Shown here: piece by piece, positions 41,115-48,594 of the stretch
Layout: every line of letters starts with the position of its first letter
Numbering within the stretch: position 1 is the stretch's first letter
Source: Pseudocitrobacter vendiensis
GTDB lineage: Bacteria > Pseudomonadota > Gammaproteobacteria > Enterobacterales > Enterobacteriaceae
Length of the DNA: 64,000 bases
Direction of reading: 5' to 3'
Assembly: GCF_943590815.1 (NCBI RefSeq)
Contig: NZ_CALSBS010000006.1
Coordinates: 1 to 64,000 of the forward strand
Notes under the pieces: generated by a model
Databases searched by the model: none
Told to the model about the DNA's origin: nothing
Seen by the model: only the letters and a program-made list of their open reading frames with translations
Made by a program: the position numbers and the translations under genes

Positions 41115-42488
41115 GTGACCGCTTTTTCAACACTGAATGCACTGCCCACCGCCCAGATCGACAACCTTAATGATCTGGGCTATCTCTCCATGACACCTGT
41201 TCAGGAAGCCGCGCTGCCTGCGGTGCTTGCCGGGAAAGATGTCCGCGTACAGGCGAAAACCGGGAGTGGGAAGACGGCGGCATTCGGGTTGGGTCTGTTG
41301 CAACATATCGACGCCGGGCGTTTCCAGACGCAGTCGCTGGTACTGTGCCCAACGCGCGAGTTAGCCGATCAGGTGGCCAGTGAGATCCGTCGTCTGGCGC
41401 GCTACCTGCCGAATATTAAAGTGCTGACCCTGTGCGGCGGTCAGCCGTTTGGCGCGCAGCGCGATTCCCTCCAGCACGCGCCGCACATTATTGTCGCCAC
41501 GCCGGGCCGTTTACTGGATCACCTGCAAAAGGGCACGGTTTCACTGGAGAATCTGCAAACGCTGGTAATGGATGAAGCTGACCGCATGCTGGATATGGGC
41601 TTCAGCGACGCCATTGATGAAGTGATTCGATTCGCGCCAGTCAGCCGCCAGACGCTGCTGTTTTCCGCCACCTGGCCGGAGGCTATCGCTGCCATCAGTG
41701 GCCGCGTTCAGCGTGACCCCGTCACCATTGAAATCGACAGCGTGGATGCGCTGCCCGCAATCGAACAGCAATTTTTCGATGTTCCCCGTCAGGGTAAAAT
41801 TGCCCTGCTACAAAAACTGCTTACTCAACATCAGCCTGCATCATGCGTTGTGTTCTGTAATACCAAAAAAGATTGTCAGGCGGTATTTGAAGAGCTCAAT
41901 GCCGTAGGTCAAAGCACGCTGGCGCTGCATGGCGACCTTGAGCAGCGCGACCGTGACCAAACGCTGGTGCGTTTTGCTAACGGCAGCGCACGCGTTCTGG
42001 TAGCAACCGATGTCGCTGCACGTGGTCTGGATATTAAATCCCTGGCGCTGGTGGTGAACTACGAGCTGGCATGGGATCCTGAAGTGCACGTACACCGTAT
42101 TGGTCGTACGGCGCGTGCGGGGAACAGTGGCCTGGCGATTAGCTTCTGCGCCCCTGAAGAAGCGCAGCGCGCAAATATTCTGTCTGAAATGCTGCAACTG
42201 AAACTGAACTGGATGCCAGAACCGTCTCAGAGTCGCATTGCGCCGCTGATGCCGGAAATGGCGACCCTGTGCATCGACGGCGGCAAAAAGGCAAAAATGC
42301 GCGCGGGAGATGTGCTGGGCGCATTAACCGGCGATATGGGCTTAGTGGGCGCGGATATCGGCAAGATTGATGTGCATCCGGCGCATGTTTATGTTGCCGT
42401 GCGTGAGAAAGTTGCTCATCAGGCATGGAAGCAGTTGCAGAAAGGGAAGATTAAAGGGAAGGCGTGTCGCGTCAGACTGCTGAAGTAA
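41115..42488 (+). CDS. dbpA: ATP-dependent RNA helicase DbpA
   Basis: A 457-residue DEAD-box helicase, same length as in E. coli. Motif I is AKTGSGKT (about 46-53), motif II DEAD (about 153), motif III SAT, motif VI HRIGRTARAG. The C-terminal 23S-rRNA-binding domain (about 380-457) directs it to hairpin 92 of 23S rRNA during 50S assembly. The start is GTG at 41115, as in E. coli. Confidence 0.96.
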   Translation: MTAFSTLNALPTAQIDNLNDLGYLSMTPVQEAALPAVLAGKDVRVQAKTGSGKTAAFGLGLLQHIDAGRFQTQSLVLCPTRELADQVASEIRRLARYLPNIKVLTLCGGQPFGAQRDSLQHAPHIIVATPGRLLDHLQKGTVSLENLQTLVMDEADRMLDMGFSDAIDEVIRFAPVSRQTLLFSATWPEAIAAISGRVQRDPVTIEIDSVDALPAIEQQFFDVPRQGKIALLQKLLTQHQPASCVVFCNTKKDCQAVFEELNAVGQSTLALHGDLEQRDRDQTLVRFANGSARVLVATDVAARGLDIKSLALVVNYELAWDPEVHVHRIGRTARAGNSGLAISFCAPEEAQRANILSEMLQLKLNWMPEPSQSRIAPLMPEMATLCIDGGKKAKMRAGDVLGALTGDMGLVGADIGKIDVHPAHVYVAVREKVAHQAWKQLQKGKIKGKACRVRLLK

Positions 42489-42533
42489 TTTTATGCGCCT
42501 GGCCAGCAATGGCTGTGACCAGGCGCTTTGCGT

Positions 42534-43469
42534 TTATTTCACTTCAACCACATTCAGACGTAACTCATCAAGCTGAGCATCGTCTTCTTCAGGCTGCCAA
42601 CCCGCCGGTTGTAACGGCATCTCTTCGCGGTCAAACGCCAGATCGCCGCCGTTAACCACTTCAGAACCGTGCGTAATTCCTTTGAAATCGAACAGTTCGG
42701 TGTCGCACAGATGCGACGGCACCACGTTTTGCATGGCGCTGAACATGGTCTCGATACGGCCCGGATAACGCTTATCCCAGTCGCGCAGCATGTCGCCGAT
42801 AACCTGGCGCTGCAGGTTTGGCTGCGAGCCGCACAGGTTACAAGGGATTATCGGGAAGGCTTTGGCTTCAGAGAAACGCTCAATGTCTTTCTCGCGGCAG
42901 TAGGCCAGCGGGCGAATAACAATATGTTTGCCATCGTCGCTCATCAGTTTCGGCGGCATCCCTTTCATTTTTCCGCCGTAGAACATGTTCAGGAACAGGG
43001 TCTGTAAAATATCGTCACGGTGATGGCCGAGGGCGATTTTGGTCGCACCCAGTTCAGTCGCCGTACGGTAAAGGATCCCGCGACGCAGACGTGAGCAGAG
43101 CGAGCAGGTGGTTTTGCCTTCCGGGATCTTCTCTTTAACGATACCGTAGGTATTCTCTTCCACAATCTTGTACTCGACGCCCAATTTTTCCAGATACTCT
43201 GGCAGGATGTGCTCAGGAAATCCTGGCTGTTTTTGGTCGAGGTTGACTGCCACCAGGCTGAAGCTAATCGGCGCGCTTTGTTGCAGATTGCGCAGAATTT
43301 CCAGCATGGTATAGCTGTCTTTACCGCCAGAGAGGCAAACCATAATACGGTCGCCATCTTCAATCATGTTGAAGTCAGCAATGGCTTCACCGACGTTACG
43401 ACGCAGGCGCTTTTGCAATTTGTTGAGGTTGTATTGCTCTTTCTTACTGATATCTTGATTCTGTTGCAT
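42534..43469 (-). CDS. ttcA: tRNA 2-thiocytidine(32) synthetase TtcA
   Basis: A 311-residue PP-loop ATPase that thiolates C32 in certain tRNAs. The PP-loop is SGGKDS (about 49-54). The Fe-S cluster ligands are in TCSLCSR (about 122-125) and the later PCNLCGS. It is convergent with dbpA. In several enterics the ttcA end is the Rac-type prophage target; no prophage is seen here. Confidence 0.96.
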   Translation of the reverse strand: MQQNQDISKKEQYNLNKLQKRLRRNVGEAIADFNMIEDGDRIMVCLSGGKDSYTMLEILRNLQQSAPISFSLVAVNLDQKQPGFPEHILPEYLEKLGVEYKIVEENTYGIVKEKIPEGKTTCSLCSRLRRGILYRTATELGATKIALGHHRDDILQTLFLNMFYGGKMKGMPPKLMSDDGKHIVIRPLAYCREKDIERFSEAKAFPIIPCNLCGSQPNLQRQVIGDMLRDWDKRYPGRIETMFSAMQNVVPSHLCDTELFDFKGITHGSEVVNGGDLAFDREEMPLQPAGWQPEEDDAQLDELRLNVVEVK

Positions 43470-43706
43470 TTAATGATTACTCAAAAATCGAAAGGGGCGC
43501 GATGCATACGCGGAAACGTCCGCTAAGCATAGGCTAGCCTGGGTTAGCTTACGACAGTGTGGCGTGTATGGTACGGATTACGGCGACGAATGCCAGCATG
43601 TTTTGCAGTGGCGTTGCCCGACGACGACAGCTAATGAGACTGTGAATCAACCTGCGAACCAGGCCCGGGCTTAAAAAGATGGCTTTGAGGAGAGAGTTAA
43701 TCCGTA

Positions 43707-44123
43707 TTATGCGACAGCATGACGCTGAGGGACGGGCGATAAAATGTTCTCGCTATGTAACAGGTGATTGTCTTTTGACCAATAGCTACGGGTCAGGCTG
43801 TGCAGGTCCACAACCCATTTGAACACGCCTGCATATGCCAGTTCATTATAGAATTGCTCATAGGTAGATTCCCCTGAGAAAATCCGTCTGGCTGCTTCAC
43901 GGGTTAATTCGCCGCAGGAACAACTACTTACCTTCACCAGGCGGCGATGATTTTTTAGCGAGATATACGAATCAGTACAGGTAATAAGTTTAATATTCCC
44001 CGTTGCAACAAAATAGATGTAATGAGAGATGTTGTTACGGCGTAAATCCGATGTCAGAGAAATAAAGTCCAGGTTATGTCTGACTCTTTCGAAAAATCCA
44101 TTAAATTCATCATGTAATTCCAT
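43707..44123 (-). CDS. DUF1398 family protein
   Basis: A 138-residue soluble protein resembling the DUF1398 family: an N-terminal part with LRRNNISHYIYFVATGN and a C-terminal part with YEQFYNELAYAGVFKWVVDL and a following hydrophilic strand. The start was set at MELHDEF because GAGGG lies 5 bases before it. Codon use is AT-richer than ttcA. Function unknown; it stands alone between ttcA and a BhsA-like gene. Confidence 0.7.
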   Translation of the reverse strand: MELHDEFNGFFERVRHNLDFISLTSDLRRNNISHYIYFVATGNIKLITCTDSYISLKNHRRLVKVSSCSCGELTREAARRIFSGESTYEQFYNELAYAGVFKWVVDLHSLTRSYWSKDNHLLHSENILSPVPQRHAVA

Positions 44124-44521
44124 TTTTCCCTCATACATTGTGTTTAGTTCTAATGATTATAATTGATATGCTAATGCTCAAAGGTTAGTGTTATTCATAT
44201 TCTAATAGTCACTGCGGGTTATTTTATATGGCTGGATAAAAAGGAACAGTGTTTCAATTGTTACTGAGTATTGCTGTCCTGGTTTGGGGCGCAAAGCATG
44301 GAGCGAATAATCGCGACATTATTGATACTCAGGCATTTTGGCTTTTACCTTACAGAAAGTGAGCAGCCTGTTATGTGGGTAAATGTATAGGGTTATCCTT
44401 GCAGGTAAATGTTTGACGCATTTTGATTATACCGATTAAATGTTTCTTCTTTTCATTGAATATCTCAAAAATGGCTTATACTGTTACAGACTAAGACAAA
44501 ACGTTAACAGGAGAGTATGCG
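44124..44521. promoter_or_regulatory. AT-rich intergenic region with promoter of the BhsA-like gene
   Basis: No gene is supported in these 398 bases. TATACT at 44477-44482 with TTGAA-like sequence about 16 bases upstream is a plausible promoter for the next gene, and AGGAGAG at 44510-44516 is its ribosome binding site. Confidence 0.45.
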
Positions 44522-44800
44522 ATGAAAAAAGTATTGTTAGGGACAATGGCTGCGTTATCTATGGTGGCATTTAGTACTTCTGCAGCAGACCTGATTTCTA
44601 AGGATGAAGCCCATCACTTTAAACTGGAATACATCGGTAACGTTTCAGTAGGGGCTACTAATGGACAGGTTTCTTCGCCGTCCGATCTGCACAAAAAACT
44701 GTCCGAGTTGGCCGATAAAAAAGGCGGCAAATATTACGTGATTATTGCGGCGCGTGAGCATGGCCCAAACTTTGAAGCTGTTGCAGAAGTCTTTAAGTAA
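44522..44800 (+). CDS. YdgH/BhsA/McbA-like periplasmic protein (DUF1471)
   Basis: A 92-residue secreted protein. The signal peptide ends near STSAAD (about residue 21), followed by a DUF1471 domain: FKLEYIGNVSVGA, then DLHKKLSELADKKGGKYYVII and a C-terminal strand. Members such as BhsA act in biofilm and stress responses, and BhsA lowers outer-membrane permeability to copper. It has its own terminator, so it is probably monocistronic. It could be any of several paralogues. Confidence 0.85.
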   Translation: MKKVLLGTMAALSMVAFSTSAADLISKDEAHHFKLEYIGNVSVGATNGQVSSPSDLHKKLSELADKKGGKYYVIIAAREHGPNFEAVAEVFK

Positions 44801-44825
44801 AAGCTTAAACATTCAACATTGATAA

Positions 44826-44849
44826 GGCTCGCTTCGGCGGGTCTTTTTT
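44826..44849 (+). terminator. Terminator of the BhsA-like gene
   Basis: GGCTCGC, loop TTCG, GCGGGTC (with wobble pairs) then TTTTTT is a standard intrinsic terminator 25 bases after the stop. Confidence 0.85.
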
Positions 44850-44982
44850 GTATTTTAAGGCGGTTAATGCGAGATGCATGAAAGTGGATGTTGTCGAGTG
44901 GGCTGTGTCGCCGCATAATAACGCCGACCTCCGCAGGTGCGGGGTTAAGTTCGAGCTTTTACTCGTGACTGAAGGAATTGTA

Positions 44983-46128
44983 ATGGAACGGCGTAATTTT
45001 CTAAAAAGCGCAGCCGCACTCTCCACGCTGGGTCTTGTCAGCCCGGTCTTCTCTGAAAGTAAACAGGTTGCTCAACCTGCCGTTGTCTCCTCAGGCAAAA
45101 CCCGTCGCTTCGTGATGACGCAAACCTATAGCCTGAAAGCGCCGAAAGGGTCTGAAGGGCGGGTGAATTTGTGGATCCCGGTGCCAGAAGATACCGCCTT
45201 CCAACAGTTACTCGATCTCTCCTTCAGTGGTAACTATCAGAAAGCAACGCTCAATGCCAACAACCGCTATGGCGCGAAAACGTTGTTTGTAACCTGGCCT
45301 GATTCGAAAGGCGCGTTGGATATTAAAGTCGAAATGACCATTGAAACGCGCGACTGGGAAGTACTTAAAGAAAATAAACTGGCGGACTGGCAGTTGCCTG
45401 AAAGCGATGCCGTGATTCCGGATGAAATTAAACCGTTCCTGCAGGCGACGGCCCATATTCCGGTTGATGGTCTGGTGAAAGAGACGGCGCTTAAGATCAT
45501 CGGAAAGGAAAAAGCCCCGATTAAACAGGCTCGCCTGATTCATGACTGGGTCAGCACCCATATGCATCGTGACGATGCGGTGATTGGCTGCGGTACCGGT
45601 GACGTGGGTGAGATTCTGAAGACCAATAAACTCGGCGGAAAATGCACCGATATCAACTCCGTTTTTGTCGCGCTGTGCCGTGCTGTCGGTATTCCGGCGC
45701 GCGAGATGTTTGGTATTCGTCTGGGCTCGACCATCAAGCTCGATAACTATTCCAAAAAAGCCTTTGGCAGCGCGGATGCTCAGGGCGTAGCGAAAGTGAG
45801 CGGGGGGCAGCACTGTCGTGCAATGTTCTGGCTGGCCGGTTTTGGTTGGGTGCCTGCGGACCCGGCGGATGTGACAAAAATGCGCCTCACCGAGAAAAAA
45901 GAAAACGGTGACCCGGCGGTGAAAGCGGTTAACGACTATCTCTTCGGCAACTGGGAGATGAACTGGGTCGGCTTTAACCACGCACGCGATTTCGCGCTGT
46001 TCCCGGCGTCTGAACAGGGTGACATTAACAACCTTGGCTACCCGTATGCGGAAGTAGACGGCGACCCGCTCAACTTCTACGATCCTGCACTTTTCAGCTA
46101 TGACTATGTCAGCGTCGAACAGCATTAA
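44983..46128 (+). CDS. Tat-exported transglutaminase-like protein
   Basis: A 381-residue protein. The N-terminus MERRNFLKSAAALSTLGL has the twin-arginine motif (RRNFLK) and a hydrophobic core, so a folded protein is exported to the periplasm. The middle is a transglutaminase-like (papain-fold) domain with the probable catalytic Cys in LGGKCTDINSVFVALCR (about 216), His in SGGQHCRAMFW (about 271) and Asp in WVPADPAD. Such domains usually act as proteases or peptide-handling enzymes. The ATG at 44983 with AAGGAA upstream was chosen. Its 3' end overlaps the MerT-like gene, so the two are co-transcribed. Substrate unknown. Confidence 0.8.
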   Translation: MERRNFLKSAAALSTLGLVSPVFSESKQVAQPAVVSSGKTRRFVMTQTYSLKAPKGSEGRVNLWIPVPEDTAFQQLLDLSFSGNYQKATLNANNRYGAKTLFVTWPDSKGALDIKVEMTIETRDWEVLKENKLADWQLPESDAVIPDEIKPFLQATAHIPVDGLVKETALKIIGKEKAPIKQARLIHDWVSTHMHRDDAVIGCGTGDVGEILKTNKLGGKCTDINSVFVALCRAVGIPAREMFGIRLGSTIKLDNYSKKAFGSADAQGVAKVSGGQHCRAMFWLAGFGWVPADPADVTKMRLTEKKENGDPAVKAVNDYLFGNWEMNWVGFNHARDFALFPASEQGDINNLGYPYAEVDGDPLNFYDPALFSYDYVSVEQH

Positions 46129-46462
46129 GGGCGGGCTGGTTACGCTTCTGGCGGCGGTTATCGCCGCCGGAGCGTCGACGCTGTGCTGCATCGGGCCGCT
46201 GTTGTATCTGGTATTTGGTATCTCTGCGGCTGGGCTTATCGGTATTCCCGGCGCAACCTGGTTACAGATCCCGATGTTATTGCTGTCGCTCGGCCTGATG
46301 GCACGTGGTTTCTGGCGTTTATATCTGTCGCCGAAGCCCATCTGCGTGAACGTGGTGAGCCGTCGGGTACTGGTGTGGCTGTACTGGTTGTCGGTTCCGC
46401 TGGTGCTGGCTCTGCTTACGTATCCGTACGTGCTGCCGTGGATTTGGGAGATGATGGAATAA
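46106..46462 (+). CDS. MerT-like inner-membrane metal transport protein
   Basis: A 118-residue protein with three predicted helices (about 9-30, 38-58, 84-104). The first carries the CC pair of MerT (STLCCIGPLL, about 25-34), which in mercury resistance takes Hg(II) from MerP. The MerT second pair is reduced to one Cys (KPICV). It starts inside the transglutaminase gene (ATG at 46100 or 46106) and ends on the MerP-like start. No merR or merA is near, so the metal may not be mercury. Confidence 0.75.
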   Translation: MSASNSIKGGLVTLLAAVIAAGASTLCCIGPLLYLVFGISAAGLIGIPGATWLQIPMLLLSLGLMARGFWRLYLSPKPICVNVVSRRVLVWLYWLSVPLVLALLTYPYVLPWIWEMME

Positions 46463-46746
46463 TGAAAAAGCGACTGTGTATCGCGCTGCTGCTGGCCGCG
46501 CCCCTGAGCTGGGCGGGAGACAAACTGGTGACCATTGATGTCGGTGAAATGAACTGCTCGCTGTGCGTGATTTCTATTAATCAGGCGTTGCGTAGCACCG
46601 ATGGCGTGATTAAAGCCAAAGCGTCATTGAAGACGCGTCAGGCGCTGGTGACTGTTCCTGACAACTTTGATAATCAGCGACTGCTCGCGGCAATTGCGAA
46701 GACCGGTTTTAAAGGCGAAATAAACAACGTCTCTGAAGTACAATAA
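46462..46746 (+). CDS. MerP-like periplasmic heavy-metal-binding protein
   Basis: A 94-residue protein. The signal peptide (MKKRLCIALLLAAPLSWA) is followed by a heavy-metal-associated domain with CxxC in MNCSLC (about 34-37). Classical MerP has GMTC-xx-C. It should hand a soft metal ion to the MerT-like protein. Its ATG overlaps the upstream stop (TAATG). Last gene of the three-gene set; an imperfect hairpin (GGCGAG...CTCGCC, 46755-46780) follows. Confidence 0.78.
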   Translation: MKKRLCIALLLAAPLSWAGDKLVTIDVGEMNCSLCVISINQALRSTDGVIKAKASLKTRQALVTVPDNFDNQRLLAAIAKTGFKGEINNVSEVQ

Positions 46747-46795
46747 GACCTGAATGGCGAGTCGGAAAAACGGGCTCGCCACGATTGCGCTCATT

Positions 46796-46966
46796 TTATT
46801 TATTTCCTGAATGTATTCTATTTCCGCTCATCGGCGCCATGAGCTCTTTTAAACGTTCATAACGTTGTTCTGGGGTTAAATAATAGACTAAAAAGGAATT
46901 TTTAATTTTTGGCTCCCGCTGCCAGAGCAATTTCATAATCTGAAGATATGATTCAATGTTTTTCAT
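46796..46966 (-). CDS. Small protein, unrecognised
   Basis: A 56-residue frame starting MKNIESYLQIMKLLW and containing YYLTPEQRYERLKELM. A perfect AGGAGGTG lies 5 bases before the ATG at 46966, so translation is likely; the longer frame adds 13 residues without a good site. Predicted helical and basic, no membrane segment. No family recognised. It lies between the metal group and ompN. Confidence 0.55.
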   Translation of the reverse strand: MKNIESYLQIMKLLWQREPKIKNSFLVYYLTPEQRYERLKELMAPMSGNRIHSGNK

Positions 46967-47086
46967 TGTGCACCTCCTGTGGTGTGATAAAAATATAACC
47001 CACAAAAAGATGAAGAAAAACGGATGGGATGGTTTGAAGTGTTCCGGGTTTATAAAATGCCCGCCGTTGCCAGCGGGCGAATACCA

Positions 47087-48253
47087 TTAGAATTGATATA
47101 CCAGGCCGACACCGACAACGTCATCGGTAGAAATACCGTTGTTGTTGTAGAATGCGTCGTCTTCGTCCAGCAGGTTGATTTTATAATCAACGTAGGTGGA
47201 CATGTTTTTGTTGAAGAAGTAGGTCATACCCACATCCGCATATTTGACCAGGTCTTTATCACCCACACCATTGGTGGTTTGCAGGTCTTTCCCTTTAGAC
47301 ATCAGGAAGGAAATGGCCGGGCGCAGGCCGAAGTCGAACTGGTACTGTGCGGTCACTTCGAAGTTCTGCGTTTTGTCTGCAATACCGCCGCCATTGTCGC
47401 TGCTGGAGCTGCCGTACGGCGTCATGTTGCGGGTTTCAGAATACATTGTCGCCAGATAAATATTATTGGCATCGTACTTCATACCTACGGTCCATGCGTC
47501 GGCTTTATCGCCGCCTGCATAAGCACTGTTTGCCGGGATACCCGCGTTAACCTGGTCATTAGTACGGTCAGAGGAGGCGTAGGCGGCGCCAACGGTGAAG
47601 CCCATACCGATGTCATAGGTTGATGCGAGACCCCAGCCGTCGCCGTTCTCGTTACGGATGTTGCGACCATTGCTGTTGCCCGTACCTTCCTGGCTGCATC
47701 CATTTTCATCACAATTACTGCCTTCGTTATTGCCCTGATATTGCAGGGCAAAGTTCAGGCCATCTACCAGACCAAAGAAGTCGCTGTTGCGATAGGTTGC
47801 CACGCCGTTAGCACGGCCTGTCATAAAGTTATCCGCTTTGGTGTAGGAGTCACCACCGAATTCCGGCAGCATATCGGTCCAGCCTTCAATGTCGTACAGG
47901 ACACCGTAGTTACGGCCATAATCGAAGGAGCCGTATTCCCCAAATTTAAGGCCCGCGAACGCCAGACGTGTCCAGGACTGATCGCTACTGGATTCGGTAT
48001 TGTTCGCCTGAACGTTGTATTCCCACTGACCGTAGCCAATCAGCATGTCGTTAATCTGTGTTTCACCTTTAAAACCCAGACGCACATAGCTCATGTCACC
48101 ATCGCTGTTAGTGTCATCAGAGAAATAATGCAGACCATCCACTTTGCCGTAGAGATCTAATTTGTTGCCATCTTTGTTATAAATTTCTGCTGCGTGAGCG
48201 GCGCCTGCGCAAAGCAGTGCAGGGATGACAAGGGCCAGTACTTTTCTTTTCAT
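47087..48253 (-). CDS. ompN: Outer-membrane porin OmpN
   Basis: A 388-residue general porin of the OmpC/OmpF family. The signal peptide is cut after AHA (about 21), the mature start [19 protein letters not shown] is classical, and the C-terminus ends VGLVYQF. Identification as OmpN is by position next to ydbK and micC and by overall resemblance; OmpC and OmpS are alternatives by sequence alone. External loops contain a variable Cys-bearing stretch (NCDENGCSQ), unusual for a porin, which could form a disulfide. Confidence 0.88.
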   Translation of the reverse strand: MKRKVLALVIPALLCAGAAHAAEIYNKDGNKLDLYGKVDGLHYFSDDTNSDGDMSYVRLGFKGETQINDMLIGYGQWEYNVQANNTESSSDQSWTRLAFAGLKFGEYGSFDYGRNYGVLYDIEGWTDMLPEFGGDSYTKADNFMTGRANGVATYRNSDFFGLVDGLNFALQYQGNNEGSNCDENGCSQEGTGNSNGRNIRNENGDGWGLASTYDIGMGFTVGAAYASSDRTNDQVNAGIPANSAYAGGDKADAWTVGMKYDANNIYLATMYSETRNMTPYGSSSSDNGGGIADKTQNFEVTAQYQFDFGLRPAISFLMSKGKDLQTTNGVGDKDLVKYADVGMTYFFNKNMSTYVDYKINLLDEDDAFYNNNGISTDDVVGVGLVYQF

Positions 48254-48476
48254 TTAATTATTCCTTTAGTTTGTTTTTATACACTCGATTCCCGTTGGGG
48301 AACTCACGCATGCTAATTGAGTCAAAGAGGAGATGGTAAAAAACAATTGTTACGGAATAAGCAAATTCTCAAGAATATAATTCCTGTGAAACAGTGATAG
48401 TTTTGGTGAATATATTCAGTGGATATATACAAAATATAAATTATACAAAGCGGGATTTTCGCAGTAAGATGCCGCC

Positions 48477-48577
48477 GTTATATGCCTTTATTGTCACACA
48501 CTGTTTTATTGACGTGTGCCGTTTTTATTTTCGTCTTTATAAAATTTAAGCCCGAATAACTATTCGGGCTTTTTTTT
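48477..48577 (+). ncRNA. micC: Small regulatory RNA MicC
   Basis: The 5' end GTTATATGCCTTTATTGTCA matches E. coli MicC, whose first bases pair with ompC mRNA to block translation. The 3' end is an intrinsic terminator (AGCCCGAATA...TATTCGGGCT plus eight Ts). The position, divergent from ompN and before ydbK, is the E. coli one. The middle (about 48498-48545) differs from the E. coli RNA as I recall it. Confidence 0.88.
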
Positions 48578-48594
48578 ACTGATTGAGCAAAAAC

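Noticed and set aside
42489-44123. Rac-like prophage insertion near ttcA
   Set aside because: No integrase, repeats or phage genes are present; only a DUF1398 gene and short intergenic DNA.
44929-44948. Hairpin in the leader of the transglutaminase gene considered as a riboswitch or attenuator
   Set aside because: Only one short stem with a tiny loop and no known metal-riboswitch features or terminator.
44850-44982. Longer N-terminus for the transglutaminase-like protein
   Set aside because: It would bury the Tat signal in the interior and lacks a good ribosome site; the ATG at 44983 has AAGGAA upstream.
45208-46341. 377-residue minus-strand frame over the transglutaminase gene
   Set aside because: The opposite strand has a Tat signal, ribosome site and catalytic motifs; this frame has none.
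47024-47623. Long 199-residue frame antisense to ompN
   Set aside because: Fully within the ompN coding region; a by-product of its codon usage.
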